NCBI RefSeq assembly: GCF_008831285.2
Contig: NC_045150.1
Span: 7,702,001-7,762,000, forward strand
Length of the DNA stretch: 60,000 nt
Reading direction: 5' to 3'
Source of the DNA: Nymphaea colorata
Lineage: Eukaryota; Streptophyta; Magnoliopsida; Nymphaeales; Nymphaeaceae
This document shows positions 37,404 through 49,372 of the stretch, in pieces; the first letter of the stretch is position 1; every line of letters begins with the position of its first letter. The notes under the pieces are model-generated. The model saw only the letters and a program-made list of their open reading frames with translations, had not been told where the DNA came from and did no database searches. Both the position numbers and the translations under genes were made by a program.

Positions 37404-40400
37404 TCCTCGAAGACATCTAAAGGTCTAACTGAAGGAGAAATACTTCCATGAGGATAGAGAGCAACTAAGACACGATATTCTCACCCTAGGATTTACAAGA
37501 ACACCAATAAATTTCAACTTGCATACAAATGTGAAAGAGCATAAGCATAAGATTAACTTGGACAGATGATGGTGTAGCTTTTGTTTCTTGAAAGTAAATT
37601 TTGCCCTATTCAAGAGTAAGGAAAAAGGCATAGCTATGAATATCTCAAAATCTTGCAAATATTGGTGTTATATATCCAGAAAATAGCATGACAAAAAATA
37701 TTTTCATATTTGCTAAAAACATATCAAAGAGAAATACCCAAAAAACTGCAGTGTTTCTCTTTTGTTTTTCAATTTCTAGTAGTCACATGACTATTTTTTA
37801 CGTAAGGTCCCAAACCACATCCTAGAAAACCCCAACAAAAGCTACTGAAATGACAGATAACATTTTTGAGCTACTCTTTCTTGCAAGTTCTTTATTTCTA
37901 GTTCTTTATTTCTTAAGGGTGTTGTATCATATATAACACAACGTCGATAACATGCTACTTGCTAGTAGCTTTCATCACCTTGAATGCATGACAACATTCA
38001 GCTCCTGACACGATTAAAAGCAGCCGCTCATAATTCATGAATATGCCACTATTTCAAAAATTATCAGAAAAGTAATATCCTCTTCAACATATCAAAAACA
38101 GTAAATGATATCCCATTACAGATGATCCAAAGGTTACCTTTCCTTTTTGAAGACCAGATAAGCATGTACTATCATGAGTTATATTGGTAGGTTACTACAA
38201 TACTCATATGCCTACATGTGTGCATGCATATGATATGACAGTATGACACACCACACTAAACAGGGTTGGATGAGCACGACATACCCATAATAGCAGCAAG
38301 GACGAACCGATTATCCAAGCTCCAAACAATCATATTAACACCACGAGGTGTTGGCAGAAATCGCTGCCGCGGTCCGCCACGTGCAGGTTGAGGTGGCATT
38401 GGTGGTGGCGGAACTTTGAGATGGTACGCACGAGTCCAACGTCCAACTTTCCCCTAAAAATAGATGTAGAATTATACAGCAGATACGAATTTCTCACATT
38501 CAAAATTTCAAAAAAAAAGCATGGTAGGTTGAAAATTAATAATTTAACACCAGCAGGAAGGAGACAGGTAGCCATGGAATTAGATGGATAAAATGATTTT
38601 GTACTAGCCAAGACTTGTGTTGCTCAATTAAAATGTAAAGTTTTGAAAATCAACAACCAAAAAAAAAATCCAAAATATTTTAGCCCACAACCATATTTTT
38701 ACCCAAAAAACATTATTCAAATCTATACTTTCAGAAAACAGACAATAATAAAGGCATTCAATGTTAGCTTTTATATGTACATTATACAGTGATTGCATGT
38801 ACACCTCACAATTATTTGAACAGCACAACCTTTCGGAATTTTATATCTTATTTATTTTGTAATCCAACCTTACACATCTGATCAATAGGGTTCTTAGTGC
38901 AGATCAATTTTTTGACCGCTAGAACCATCATGTATCAAGGTTTTTTTTTTGTGGACCATTTCCACAAATATCATTTTTGGGTATTAGACTGCAACCTGAT
39001 TTCTCGGGTATAATACAGCAGAGTTGTTTTTCTCAAGATAATCTCGGAAAATTTTAAAAATGTTAAAAAAGAAAAATGCCAAGAATAAAATGTGAAAATG
39101 TGAAAATAAAAATATGGTAACTAAAAAAATTAAAAAAAAAACAAAAAAAAATGAAAAGGCATGAAAAAAATGAAAAGGGGGGAAAACATGTTTTTTTTCA
39201 TTCTGGAGTTTTTTCACACAAAAAAAAACGTTCTTTTTGGCTACCTGTTTTTCACATTTTTTTGTATTTTTTCAAATAAAACGTGTCTTTTGTGAAACCA
39301 ATATTCAATGGCTGAGAAACCAGAATGCATCAAATTTCATAAGGCCACAAAACATTGTTCTTCTTTGAATTTCAAGAATACATGATCTATAGGCTTTCTG
39401 GTTCATGCAGAATGCATCTTGCCCAAATTTGCACAAAAAAGGGAGAAAAGCAAAGACTGGAAAATTTGAACTAAATGCATGTACAATCCTTGCATGAAAT
39501 ATTTGTATACGTATAATTCTTTATGCAATTTATTTCACTTAATGTTTTAATTGTATCTATGCAGGCATGTAATTCATTATATGTTCTTGTACATGTTTAT
39601 ATTCATGTTGATATGCTTTCATTGCTTGGGAAATTAAGTAGTATTTTACTATTTCTTTTTAAATTTTCATTCTTTAGAAACTAACGGACCAACCAATAAC
39701 ACCTATTGCTACCCAGTCCTCATTTAGAAAAATAGAAGGTGAATGATGTCATTGGCTCCTCATCTACACCCATGTGTTCTTAATTTTTCACTTATGGTAG
39801 ACATGCAGTAACACGGGTCCAATAACACCTATTGCTACCCAGTCCTCATTTAGAAAAATAGAAGGTGAATGATGTCATTGGCTCCTCATCTACACCCATG
39901 TGTTCTTAATTTTTCACTTATGGTAGACATGTAGCCTATGTAACACGGGTACTGCTCACCGTACTGATACGCATTGTCATAGAAAACGCGTTTTATTCGG
40001 AAAAAAATGCATATAAAACGTGAAAAACAAGTCAGCCATGAAAAAAAATGTTTTTTTAAAACGCCAAAAAATAAAAAACGCAAAAAAATGCATATAATAC
40101 GTGTTTTGTTACATATTTTTGTATTTTTATTAATTTTTTGTTTTTTTATAATTTTCAGGATTTATTAAATGTTTTAATTTTAAAAAAAAATCGCCAAGAT
40201 TTTCCTGAGATATTCCCAAGATATACAACTTTGTCGTATTATACCTGAGAAATTTCTCGGCGTATAATACTCATACACGTTTTTTGTCACAGTGCTGGTA
40301 CGATATTGGTACGGGTACAGGTACGTACTCGAGTACGTCCTGTAGCATCGTCAAGTGTCAACGTACCTGAGTACGTATCCATCAATTTCGAACTCAGTCA

Positions 40401-43400
40401 AAGTTGACCAAGTCCAAAATTGCCCACGGGTTAGGGCTTATGTTTTTTTTTAACTTTAAAGAAAATGCAGCATTTGTGTTTCACCCACAGCGACCAGCAA
40501 TGCTCACTGCTCAAGCGAATAGTAAGTGCAACTCCAGCGACCTCCATCCATCGTTTTCCGGCAAGCGATCAAATATTCCGGAGAATGGCGACTTCTCCAG
40601 CAAACGACGACGCCTTTCCTATTGTATCAGACGTCATCTGCTTTTCCATTGCCTGATTTGGGCGTTTTTTTCTCTGTCCAACGTTTAAGCTTCTTCCACC
40701 TCCGACAGCCTTTCCCGTCGACCGGCAGCAATAATTTTCATCCTCCGTCGACTTCTTTATTTCTGCCACTTTCCCTTTCTTCGATTTGAACTGCTCTATT
40801 TGTGGTTCACACACGAAAAATAAGCCATTGTCGCTTGATTGGTGCATTTTTCTGGTCCACTAGAGATAACCTGATTTGTGTGTTTTTCAGTCAACATCGT
40901 TGGAGCTGCATCACATAAGTGCACCTTGTGTGAAATATTTATAAATTTATTTTGGATCATGATTTATGAATATGTTATTCTGTTTGTTTAAATTCCAATT
41001 TTTTGTTTTTTTTTTTTTGTGTGTGTGTGTGTGTGCAGCCGTACCTCCACACCCAAGTTTTTTGAAAATGGTCCTTACCTGTTCCCATACCAGCACCCGT
41101 ACCCGTACCTATGTGACATAGCATGTAGCTTGAAGAAAATTCAGGAATGGGATTTTGATAATGAGGTCCAATAAGAGAACTCTAGAGCAGGATCATATGT
41201 TGTATCAAGTGTAAGTTCTTTAAACCAGTTACCCATGATCTTGTCACCATAGAAAAATGCAAAATGGAAGACAAGAGAGAAAAATCAAAGAGAAAGAAAA
41301 ATTGCAGGTGCCTAGTCAAGCAGCTTATGTAAGACATGCATATAACAGTGATTTTGAGGTAAGATGATAATACATGGTGTAAAATATAAAAATGAGAAAA
41401 CTTACATGTGAACGACGTGATCTAGGAATCCAAATTATTGCACTGCCATCACGGGAACAGGTAACTATATTGTCATGGGTAAACCTATCAATACAACTAT
41501 CATCAGCACAGAAAACAAAGAGATTGGGGTAAAGATAACTGATAATTATGTTAACAGCAAGTCAAACAATTGCAGATAACTAAAATCTGAAAGGCAAGAC
41601 AAACATGTGCTTAATATACTTTTAGATTACTAATAAAAGAGAAGTAGAAACAGACCAGGAATTCTTAAATTTCGGAACATTTTCCTCCCTTGAAGCATCA
41701 GTAGTACCAGATCTAGATGCCACAGCACATCCACTGAATCATTATAAAGCCATACATCAGTATTTGGGAGACAGAAAAAGTTACTACTGACTCAACGGAG
41801 ACATACTAACACCAATTACTTTCTAATTTCATTATATCACACGCAGATAATAAAGATATATAGATACATAGATACACACACACATACACTCACACACACT
41901 CATACACAGAGAGAGAGAGCGAGAGAGGAAAAAAGAGAGAGAGAAATACCTAAACTGCACATAATTCACATCATTTTCATGGCCAGCTAATACATCCAAT
42001 TCATGATTTGGTTGATCAGAGTCCTCTGAGTTCGGCTTACAAGCATTCCACACCTGAGAGTATCTAAAGCAGATCAGAAAATCATGATACATCAAATATC
42101 AAGAGAACGACAAGCTATGACAATGCAGTCAACAGGTAACAATTACAAACCCTTGCATATGTATCAGAGCTACCCGTGACAAAAACAGTGCCATTAGCAT
42201 TGAATGCACAGCATAGGATCTGGTGATTTCGTTGGCTGGATGCTTGAGAAGGTTCATTACTTTTTCCTGATTTCAAATAGTACATTTTGAGAATAATAAA
42301 CAGCACTAAGCACATACACATCAAAATAGTAATCCATCTAACCTGCTACAGTTTCTGGAGGTTTTGGGAGGTAAATACGGGGATTTACACTAGAAGATCT
42401 AGCATCCCAAATCCTACATGTTCCATCATCAGATGACCTGCAACAACAAAGGTCAAGCGTATTGCAGTAATGTTAACCTCAAGAGAATAAAATAAGAAAG
42501 TATTCAACATACCCTCTACCCTCTGGTCTAGAAAAACAAATAAGTGAGGTAATATGAACAAAAAATGACAGCATATACCACCATATCATCGCTAAATTCA
42601 TGGGATGTAAAAAAAGAACAAGTCATTCAACTACTTACAACAACTGATAGTGTGATACTCTCTTTTTTCTCAATTCAGTAGTTTCCCACATACACATGAG
42701 AAAATTAGAAATTTAAGGGGAAAAAATCAGATGGAATAATATTCAGTGTCAAACATGGCAAAGACTAAAAATAGACACTGGAAACAGCTTCAGGGGGGTG
42801 TGTATGTGTACATTTTAGTTACTTCGTGTCGTCCAAAGTGTATTTAAACATGAAGCAGGAAATCACAAAAAAGCAACTGGCGTCTCTGTTTTTTTAAGGC
42901 GCGTCACATGTCGGTGTTGAAGTCCAGAAGTGTCAGACAGAGACACTCAAATTTTTAATACTTTGGAAGTATCCATGTGAGATAGTTCTAGATTTAAAAA
43001 AAATCTCCATAAATGAAATAATGAGATTACTCTGCCTAAGCACACTGAAAGTCAATGAGTATGATACCTAAAAATAGCAGACTGTATCAGCTGGAAATGG
43101 AGATAGACATGTCTGTAACCTAGCTGCTGATATCAAAATTGAAAAATACTCTTTTCAGTCAAAATTGTAAAATTTTCTTTCATATTTTATAAGTTGGTCG
43201 GATGGTTGACTGTTGGAAATCCTACCTCGTTTTTTTATGTCCCTCCCTTTTCTTCTCAAACCCCTTCTTCCTTTGCAACCTCTTTTTTCTTCTTCTTTGT
43301 TTCACTTTTTCATTTTTCTTCCTGCCAACTAGTTCCAACTTCCAACCTAGGCCTCAATGTTAATATAATGATTACATGCTGGTCAAAATGAAACCCTAAT

Positions 43401-46400
43401 CATGCAGTCTGTGTCTCAAGATCAAGAATAATTTATATCCGATAGACATGAAGAATATAACTTCACAACAATGATCGCCACAAATTTTACAGAAATTGTT
43501 AAGACACGTTTAGCCAAATTGTTCCCTCAATTTGTCAAATGCAAGAAGTGGGTAGACTTAAAAGCTCAAGGTATGTTAAAAGGTTTTTCTTTCTCCAATA
43601 AAAAAATGGAACAAAATCTCAGCAGCATACATTTATTGATTATGCAACTAAAATTTTAAAAAACCTCATATTCAAAAATCTACAAGAAGTGGGGGGGGGG
43701 GGATTTGAAAAGCTCAAGGTCCTACAGTCACATACTTACGCGGTTACGCCTATAAAGTGGAAAAAAATTAGGGCTAATGTCATGCAACAAAGTTGAGTTT
43801 TCATGGTTTTTCTTTATAAGACCCAACATCTGTCCTTGAAACTAAGAAGTCTTAAATTTTATGACTATTAAATTGTTTAAAGGCTGCAACAAATAAGTCA
43901 TACATTAAAAAAGAATCTTATTTCTCTTGATACCCATTTAATCATTAGGTTTCTAATAGAAGCCTACATGTTTTAGGTAGCATCTAGTTGTTATTTTCTT
44001 GTGTTTATGTCATTCGTGTTTTTTAGTAGAGAGAAACTCCTTTCATTTTTCTCATTGCTTCGTGTTTTTCTAACTTTGGTATCAAAATTAAATTCATGAT
44101 TTTTATGTTACATTATGTAGCTAACTTTGAACCCAAATGACATGGGCTACATTATCCATTTTATAATTTTACAGCACTGAACCTATGTGGAGCATCCTCG
44201 AGAATACTGTGCACTGCAGAACAATTCAGACAGAAATGTCAATCGTGCTTAACACCAAAAGCATATATAAAGCAGATAAAACTGGAAAAGTTTCTTATAA
44301 GGAAAAGCTTACAAGAAAGAGCGTGTGAGAACAATTTGTGGACAAAATCATAATGTAGTAGCTCTCCTTTTTATTGCTCCCATATTGTGTTTGGTGTATA
44401 TTGCCATATCAGGCTATACTTGCCATAACAATTTGCAACAAAAATGTCTAATAAAAGAGGAGGTTTTGACCTTCCAACATTAGGAATCATCCTGTTTTGG
44501 ATGTTTCCCTCTCTCATATGCTGGCACTTTGTTCAAAAAAGTGAAAAAATATGTAAAGGAAACCTAAAAAAAAGGAGAAGTCACGATAAATTAAAAAGAA
44601 AAATGTTAAAATGAAAAATATGTCCTTTTTTAGAGGCAAAAAAAAAATTCAATATATTTTAAGAATTTGAGGTTTATCTTAACATATTACATAATATACA
44701 TATATAAGCACAAAAATACAGGATATATATATATATATAGATAGAGAGAGAGAGAGAGAGATAGGTTGACATTTTATAGAGAAAGAACCTACAAGCACTC
44801 TGCTGCAGAATACAGAACACACGCACACATATATATGCACAACGGAGCTTCACATTTGAGAGAGAGGAGGGAGATGGCCAAGAGCTACACAAAATGACTC
44901 ACGATAAAAGCTGATAAACAGCAGATGGCCTTGGACTAAACGCAATGGCTGTGACAGCACCAGTATGACCCCTTAAGACTGAAATTGGCATCCCATCAGG
45001 CAAGCGCCACTGTAAATAAAAAAAGTACAAAGCAAGTCACTTGAAAGAAGGGCGAAAATCAGACCACATCAAACACCAAAGAATAGAAAATTGAGAACAA
45101 ATTCTTAAAAGAGAGAGAAAGTACTCATCAAAGATTCTTACAACTCGAATAATAAAATCATTTGAAGCAGATGCCACCAAGGTGTTGTTTGAACTCACAG
45201 CCAAATCTGTAATATCTCCCTGAAACCCAACTCCACAGAGTAAATAGTAAATAAAAACAGTATTGCTTATGGTGACAACATATTCCTCAAGCCGAAGCAG
45301 AAGAAAACTCACTTCATGTCCACGACAGCTAGACAAACAAAATGCAGTCTCCATGGACCATATCTTGACAAGACGGTCATCTGACCCAGTAATCACATAT
45401 CGCCCTGAACGATCAAAAATGGCTGCACAAACCATGGAACTCAAATCATCCAGTTCAGGGCAAGAAAATTAATTGAAAAAAAAATAATAGTTTCTTATGA
45501 AAACAACCCGAAGTGACTACATGCACTATTTATGTGCTATAACCCACACAAGAATAATTACTGTCATGAAGTGATCTCCTCTGTCTGTGTGTTTACCGGT
45601 TTCACCATGATGTGGATTGATCCAAAGCAAATGCAAAAAAAGTCAGATGGTTCTTTTCGATGTTTCATGTTTTTGACAGGAAAAATTGAATTTATAACCT
45701 TTACCACTAGGCCATGTTCAAAAAGCATGTTCCACATTTCTGAACTTCCAGATACAGGCCAAGTCAATGCTGACAACTGTTAATAAAGGACATAACTGTT
45801 GCATTAGTGGAATCTATAAATTTCCCTCTTCCAAAAGCAGGTGTCACATTCCCGGACTTCCAAATATGAGCCTAACCTTTGCTGACAACTGTCAAAAAAT
45901 GATCTAGAAACATATGAAGGTATTGAAGTCCAATATTTGTCCTAAGGTTGAAAAATTTTTGTTTGCACTTATCAGGAGCGATTTTATTATTAACTTGAAT
46001 CAATGGACAATAAGTCCACAACACAAAGCCCATTTTTGGAATTATGAGCAAAAGTCTGTCCTAGATGGAAAGTTGTGTTTCTTCTAACCTAGTGAAATAA
46101 GATCAATAGAAAGAGAAAGGCAGATCCGGGGACCCTGGCTAGATTTTTTAAGCCCAGAGGAGTCGTGCTAATGGACCTATCAGTTGACTGATTGGCAAGT
46201 GGCAACCCAATGAATAACCTGCAAAAAAGCTTTCAGCAATTGGTCCTGGATGTTCCAAATCAAGAACCTATTTGGGATAACAACTGCCCTACCTATAGAA
46301 TTTCCTGACAAGGTTATCATGAGATCAGAATTTCATAAGAAAGTTCCACTGTCAAAACATACCTGAGTTTCCTGTTGGTCATGTAAAAACGAGGGGATAA

Positions 46401-49372
46401 TTCTCATGTTTGTATGTTTTTTTTTAATGGAATTCTCATGTTAGGAACTTAGGAGGCATGGGTTCAGAAGAACAACAGGACTTGAGGATACACTTGGATT
46501 ATCGAGCAAGAGACCATGAGATTGGAAGTCAGCGGCCCAGAGACGGTTACAAGTCATTCTCTTAAAAGTGACAAAATCAGGACTACAGAAAAAGAAAAAA
46601 AAAAAAAGAAAAAAAAAAAAAGGTGTTCCCAATGTGAGTATATTTTTCTTTTGTTATTCGGTTAATGCAACTTAACAACAGACCACCATAACACATGCTC
46701 CCTTGTTGCTTCTCTGTTGTCCCGCACTCAACAGCATAAACGAATGTTGGATCTACTAGCAACTTTTTATTGTAGATGCAGCAATGGTAAGTCAGAGAAA
46801 TCTAAAACACCTCCCCTTCTGTCAACTACACAGGGTTGACAGAATGATAGATTCACCTTACCACTACCTTCTTGTAGGTCCAAGCCTCACTGTCAAATTT
46901 TCTTGTACTGTTACATTACAAGGCTTTTTAATGTCAGGTTCTTTAGCATAATTCTCATTAAATGAGACTTGCATATGTTCATGACTTCATTCTGCTTATC
47001 TAAAAATTATTTTTTCTTTTTGTATTCCTTTAGAAGTTCAAATCTCCTCCAATGTAAACAGATCGCACTCTATCGTCCATGCAAAATTACGTTGAATGAA
47101 AGCTTCACTTTAAATAGGATGCACCATCTCCATGACCAACGAAATTACAATCAGGTTAAGATCCATATAAAAAAGGGTTCATATCACTTCAATCTTTCAT
47201 AAATCTTTATGAAAATTCCTAGTACATTCATACAAATCCTCATAATTCGTTGAAACTGAGTTTTTTGGATAAGACTTACTTCTACGTCTGACAACCCTAC
47301 CATGAAACCAAAACCATGTACATCACTGATATTGGTAATTCAAGAATGCATCAAAACTCAAGGAGTATAAAAAGGAACCTAAGAGATCTTTTAAGCAAGG
47401 AAATAAGTAAATTTGAACCACGACCTTCAATTAACCTTGATTTTGGTACAAAAAATTAAAAATGTGAAACAAGTTGAGAACATGCATGCTTTGACAGGAG
47501 ACAATCAGCACTTCATGTACATTCAGTTCAATGGTCTGATATGAAATTTTGTTACATCACCATCATACTTAACCATACAGGATATCTAATTATCTATCAT
47601 CATCTAAGCATATAGCTAATACAATAGAAAATCAAATCTCATAGTCAAAGGCAGATAAAACATACCACAGTATACAGCATTTTGGTGTCCCCTCAATTTT
47701 TTAATTATCTGCATCTTTTGCATTAGGGTTGATGGTTTAGCAATAGCATAACAAGCTGCACGAATGGATGGCGCACGATGATGCTTAGTAAAACCACCTC
47801 CAATCTCCCTCAAGCTTAAACCATGCACTTGATCAGCTTGCATATGTGGCCAGCGCAGATAAGTTGGCACCTTCATTATTTTCTCATCTTTACTTCTCTC
47901 AGCTGAAGAAGTTGATGTTAAAGAGTAACTAAGTACCAAGAGGTCTCCAATGATATACCAACCAAAAATATTATAAGCAGGTTACTCACAGTCAATAAGT
48001 GAAAAAGAACCATTTCCAAGAAGGGTAGGCACATCGGCAGCAGTCAGTGCATTTGCACGGGGCATGTCTTGCGAAGGAGAAGCTCCTACAACTAATAATT
48101 GTTTCAATAGTTTCACTAAATGGTCCTTCTCAATGTGAGGATACCTGAAAAAGCCAATAAAGACTGCATTGTTGTAATAAGACCCCACAGTGACTATGAG
48201 ACACCTTGAAATGGAGAATTTTGTATCTGAAGTCTAGACTATTTCTTACAAACCAGCTGATCACAAACACAGTCAAAGTAAGATCAAAGGAATTGCCTAC
48301 AATAACTTTAGTGAAATAAAAAAGTCAAGATGGAGATAAACCTGCCTCTGGTATTCCAAACAAAAGGAAAAAACCAATAATCTTGTATGTAATATTCTCT
48401 TCTAGTTCTATGGAGATACAATTGAGTCTGGCACATATGTACCCTGGTTCAAATAGACAAGATACTGAACGAACTAACTACGAGGTTAATTTACCAACAT
48501 TTCAGTGCCAAATCTGTCCACAACTAGGGGGACCCCCACAGTGCTATTGGAACACATGGTGGACTTCAATTTGGTTGTGTGTGCCTTCAATTGTCTACTA
48601 AGTACTAACACAATCAACAAATATTAAAAATTTGAGCTGGTTTGAGCTTTGAATACAAAGGGTTTCGTCTAAAGCAAACACAAGATAGATATTCCATCTT
48701 TATGATCACAAAAATGAAATAAAAGACAATACAAGACAAACCACCTCATCATGTAGGAACACAACCAGCTTACTACCATAGTCTGGATTTGCGAAGGATA
48801 TATCACAAACAGACAGACAAATTAAGCAACAAAAAACAGAAGAAAGATCTGGAGTTCTAGACAGATGAAGTATACCTCCCTACCATTTTGTTGTGGCTCA
48901 ACGAAAGTGACTACCATAGTCTGGATTTGCCAAGAATATATGATAAACAAACAACAAAAGCAGTAAAAAGAAATTGTAGGAAGATTTAGAAAGATAGAAA
49001 AGTATACCTTTCTACCAATTTATTGTAGCTTAATGGCAGTGACATGCCATCATCATTTTCATCCCCATTGCAGGCACCTGTCCTTGAGTACCATGCATGA
49101 TATCTTCTAGGTAGAAGCTGATGCTCCAAAAGCTCATTCCAGATTTGTCCATATGTTCGGTGACATGGCCCAGCTGATAGGAAATGCATGATCAAAAAGT
49201 AGACTTCTCTAAGATCGATCTCAACATCTGTCTCCACAGCAGGGCCAGACATATCCCCCTGTTCTGCATATGGAATGGTCTCTGATATCTTACTTGGAAT
49301 GCATGAGGCAGTCATATCAAGACCAGATTCACTCTTTGGAGGAATGTACTTCCTCAGGGCCATATGCTCCAT
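22070..49372 (-). CDS. BRWD/PHIP-type WD40-CryptoTudor-bromodomain protein, complete (23 coding exons, 1848 aa)
   Basis: Exons: 49372-49008, 48144-47990, 47902-47666, 45422-45313, 45219-45142, 45009-44903, 42437-42343, 42266-42151, 42053-41950, 41733-41656, 41484-41406, 38453-38285, 37132-37062, 35421-35341, 35231-35161, 28199-28103, 28020-27961, 27008-26950, 26887-26431, 26352-24220, 24127-23555, 23462-23404, 22262-22070. The total is 5547 nt with no lesion. Domains: an N-terminal segment DLREVYFLIMHFLSAGPC (about 53-70), WD40 repeats (about 240-690), an acidic/serine-rich region with basic NLS-like runs (RRSKRKKRRE), CryptoTudor (YIPQKGDEVAYLRQGHQEFLE onward, about 1560-1730), bromodomain (about 1740-1840). 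WDAR at 361-364 fits a DDB1-binding DWD box. Homologues are Arabidopsis At5g49430 and At2g47410 and animal PHIP/BRWD, which are nuclear histone readers and CUL4 receptors. Least certain joint: donor 26949/acceptor 26888. Start MEHMALRK at 49372; a second ATG at 49363 (MALRK) is the family-like start. Confidence 0.93.
26353..26430 (-). other. 78-nt BRWD intron that stays open in frame
   Basis: Bounded by CAG|GTTTGT and TTTGCAG|GTGGAA. Its length is a multiple of three and it has no stop, so retention would add 26 mostly hydrophobic residues between the basic RRSKRKKRRE run and EFITSFGRRVKRRNL. Homologues join these two segments directly, which supports removal. Confidence 0.8.
29573..29880. 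repeat. Diverged tandem repeats, about 85-100 bp units
   Basis: Three related segments near 29573, 29686 and 29769 share GGCACCA(A)CC...ATACAAT(G/C)CAAA. The last two also share GGTTCTTTC(C/A)ATAAGAAGAACCTCA. Confidence 0.65.
29885..31250 (+). pseudogene. Decayed copia pol remnant
   Basis: Scattered frames on the plus strand, all broken by stops, follow copia order. An integrase-end echo (NKMGWLKRNT) lies near 30150. An RT motif with YVDD degraded to MWMT is followed by ITGDV and KDLGELYYFLGLKL (30540-30655). A RNase H connection (TRYQSVVGCFHIL) lies near 30800, and a RNase H end (VEYRPVAAGTAEATWIRL) near 31140-31190. No LTRs found. It is antisense to BRWD, within its intron, and much older than the other copies. 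Confidence 0.75.
33271..34004. mobile_element. Possible inverted-repeat (hAT-like) element
   Basis: AAGGTGTCGCCAGCACGCCTAG at the left is a gapped inverted match to CCTAGGTGCTGCGCTTGGCC plus GCCTT at the right. Similar AAGGCGGC...CCTAGGCG ends occur on plant hAT-type elements (general knowledge). I see no target duplication, so this remains tentative. Confidence 0.3.
37351..37400. repeat. (TA)25 microsatellite
   Basis: Uninterrupted TA run, preceded by a short CA run (37337-37350), in a BRWD intron. Confidence 0.95.
39693..39950. repeat. Tandem duplication ending in a hAT terminus
   Basis: Copy 1 is 39693-39818 and copy 2 is 39819-39950. Both run from CCAATAACACC to TAACACGGGT. Copy 2 contains the real insertion site (CATGTAGC, then CTATGTAACACGGGT); copy 1 has a shortened version, CATGCAG then TAACACGGGT. 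Confidence 0.88.
39936..41121. mobile_element. Non-autonomous hAT-like DNA transposon, 1186 bp
   Basis: A perfect 8-bp target duplication, CATGTAGC, flanks it (39928-39935 and 41122-41129). The terminal repeats are CTATGTAACACGGGTAC at the left and, reading inward from the right, CTATGTCACATAGGTAC. Inner subterminal repeats of GGTACGGG type are present. No transposase is visible. The 8-bp duplication fits the hAT superfamily. It sits in the BRWD intron between exons 41484-41406 and 38453-38285. Confidence 0.8.
42438..44902. other. BRWD intron (2.5 kb)
   Basis: AT-rich, with a poly-G run (43691-43702) and TA/GA microsatellite near 44730-44762. No coding or transposon feature recognised. Confidence 0.5.
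45423..47665. other. BRWD intron (2.2 kb)
   Basis: Two weakly similar segments near 45728-45784 and 45840-45896 (ACTTCCA...GCTGACAACTGT) suggest an old duplication. Otherwise nothing recognised. Confidence 0.45.
48775..49035 (-). repeat. 132-bp tandem duplication that copies the end of BRWD coding exon 1 and its splice donor
   Basis: The exon end plus donor (TTGGTAGAAAG|GTATAC, donor 49007) recurs in the intron as ATGGTAGGGAG|GTATAC (donor-like GT at 48875). Upstream exon sequence and downstream intron sequence (CCATAGTCTGGATTTGC at 48911 and 48779) are copied too. The copied exon end is still open in the matching frame. Confidence 0.85.
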
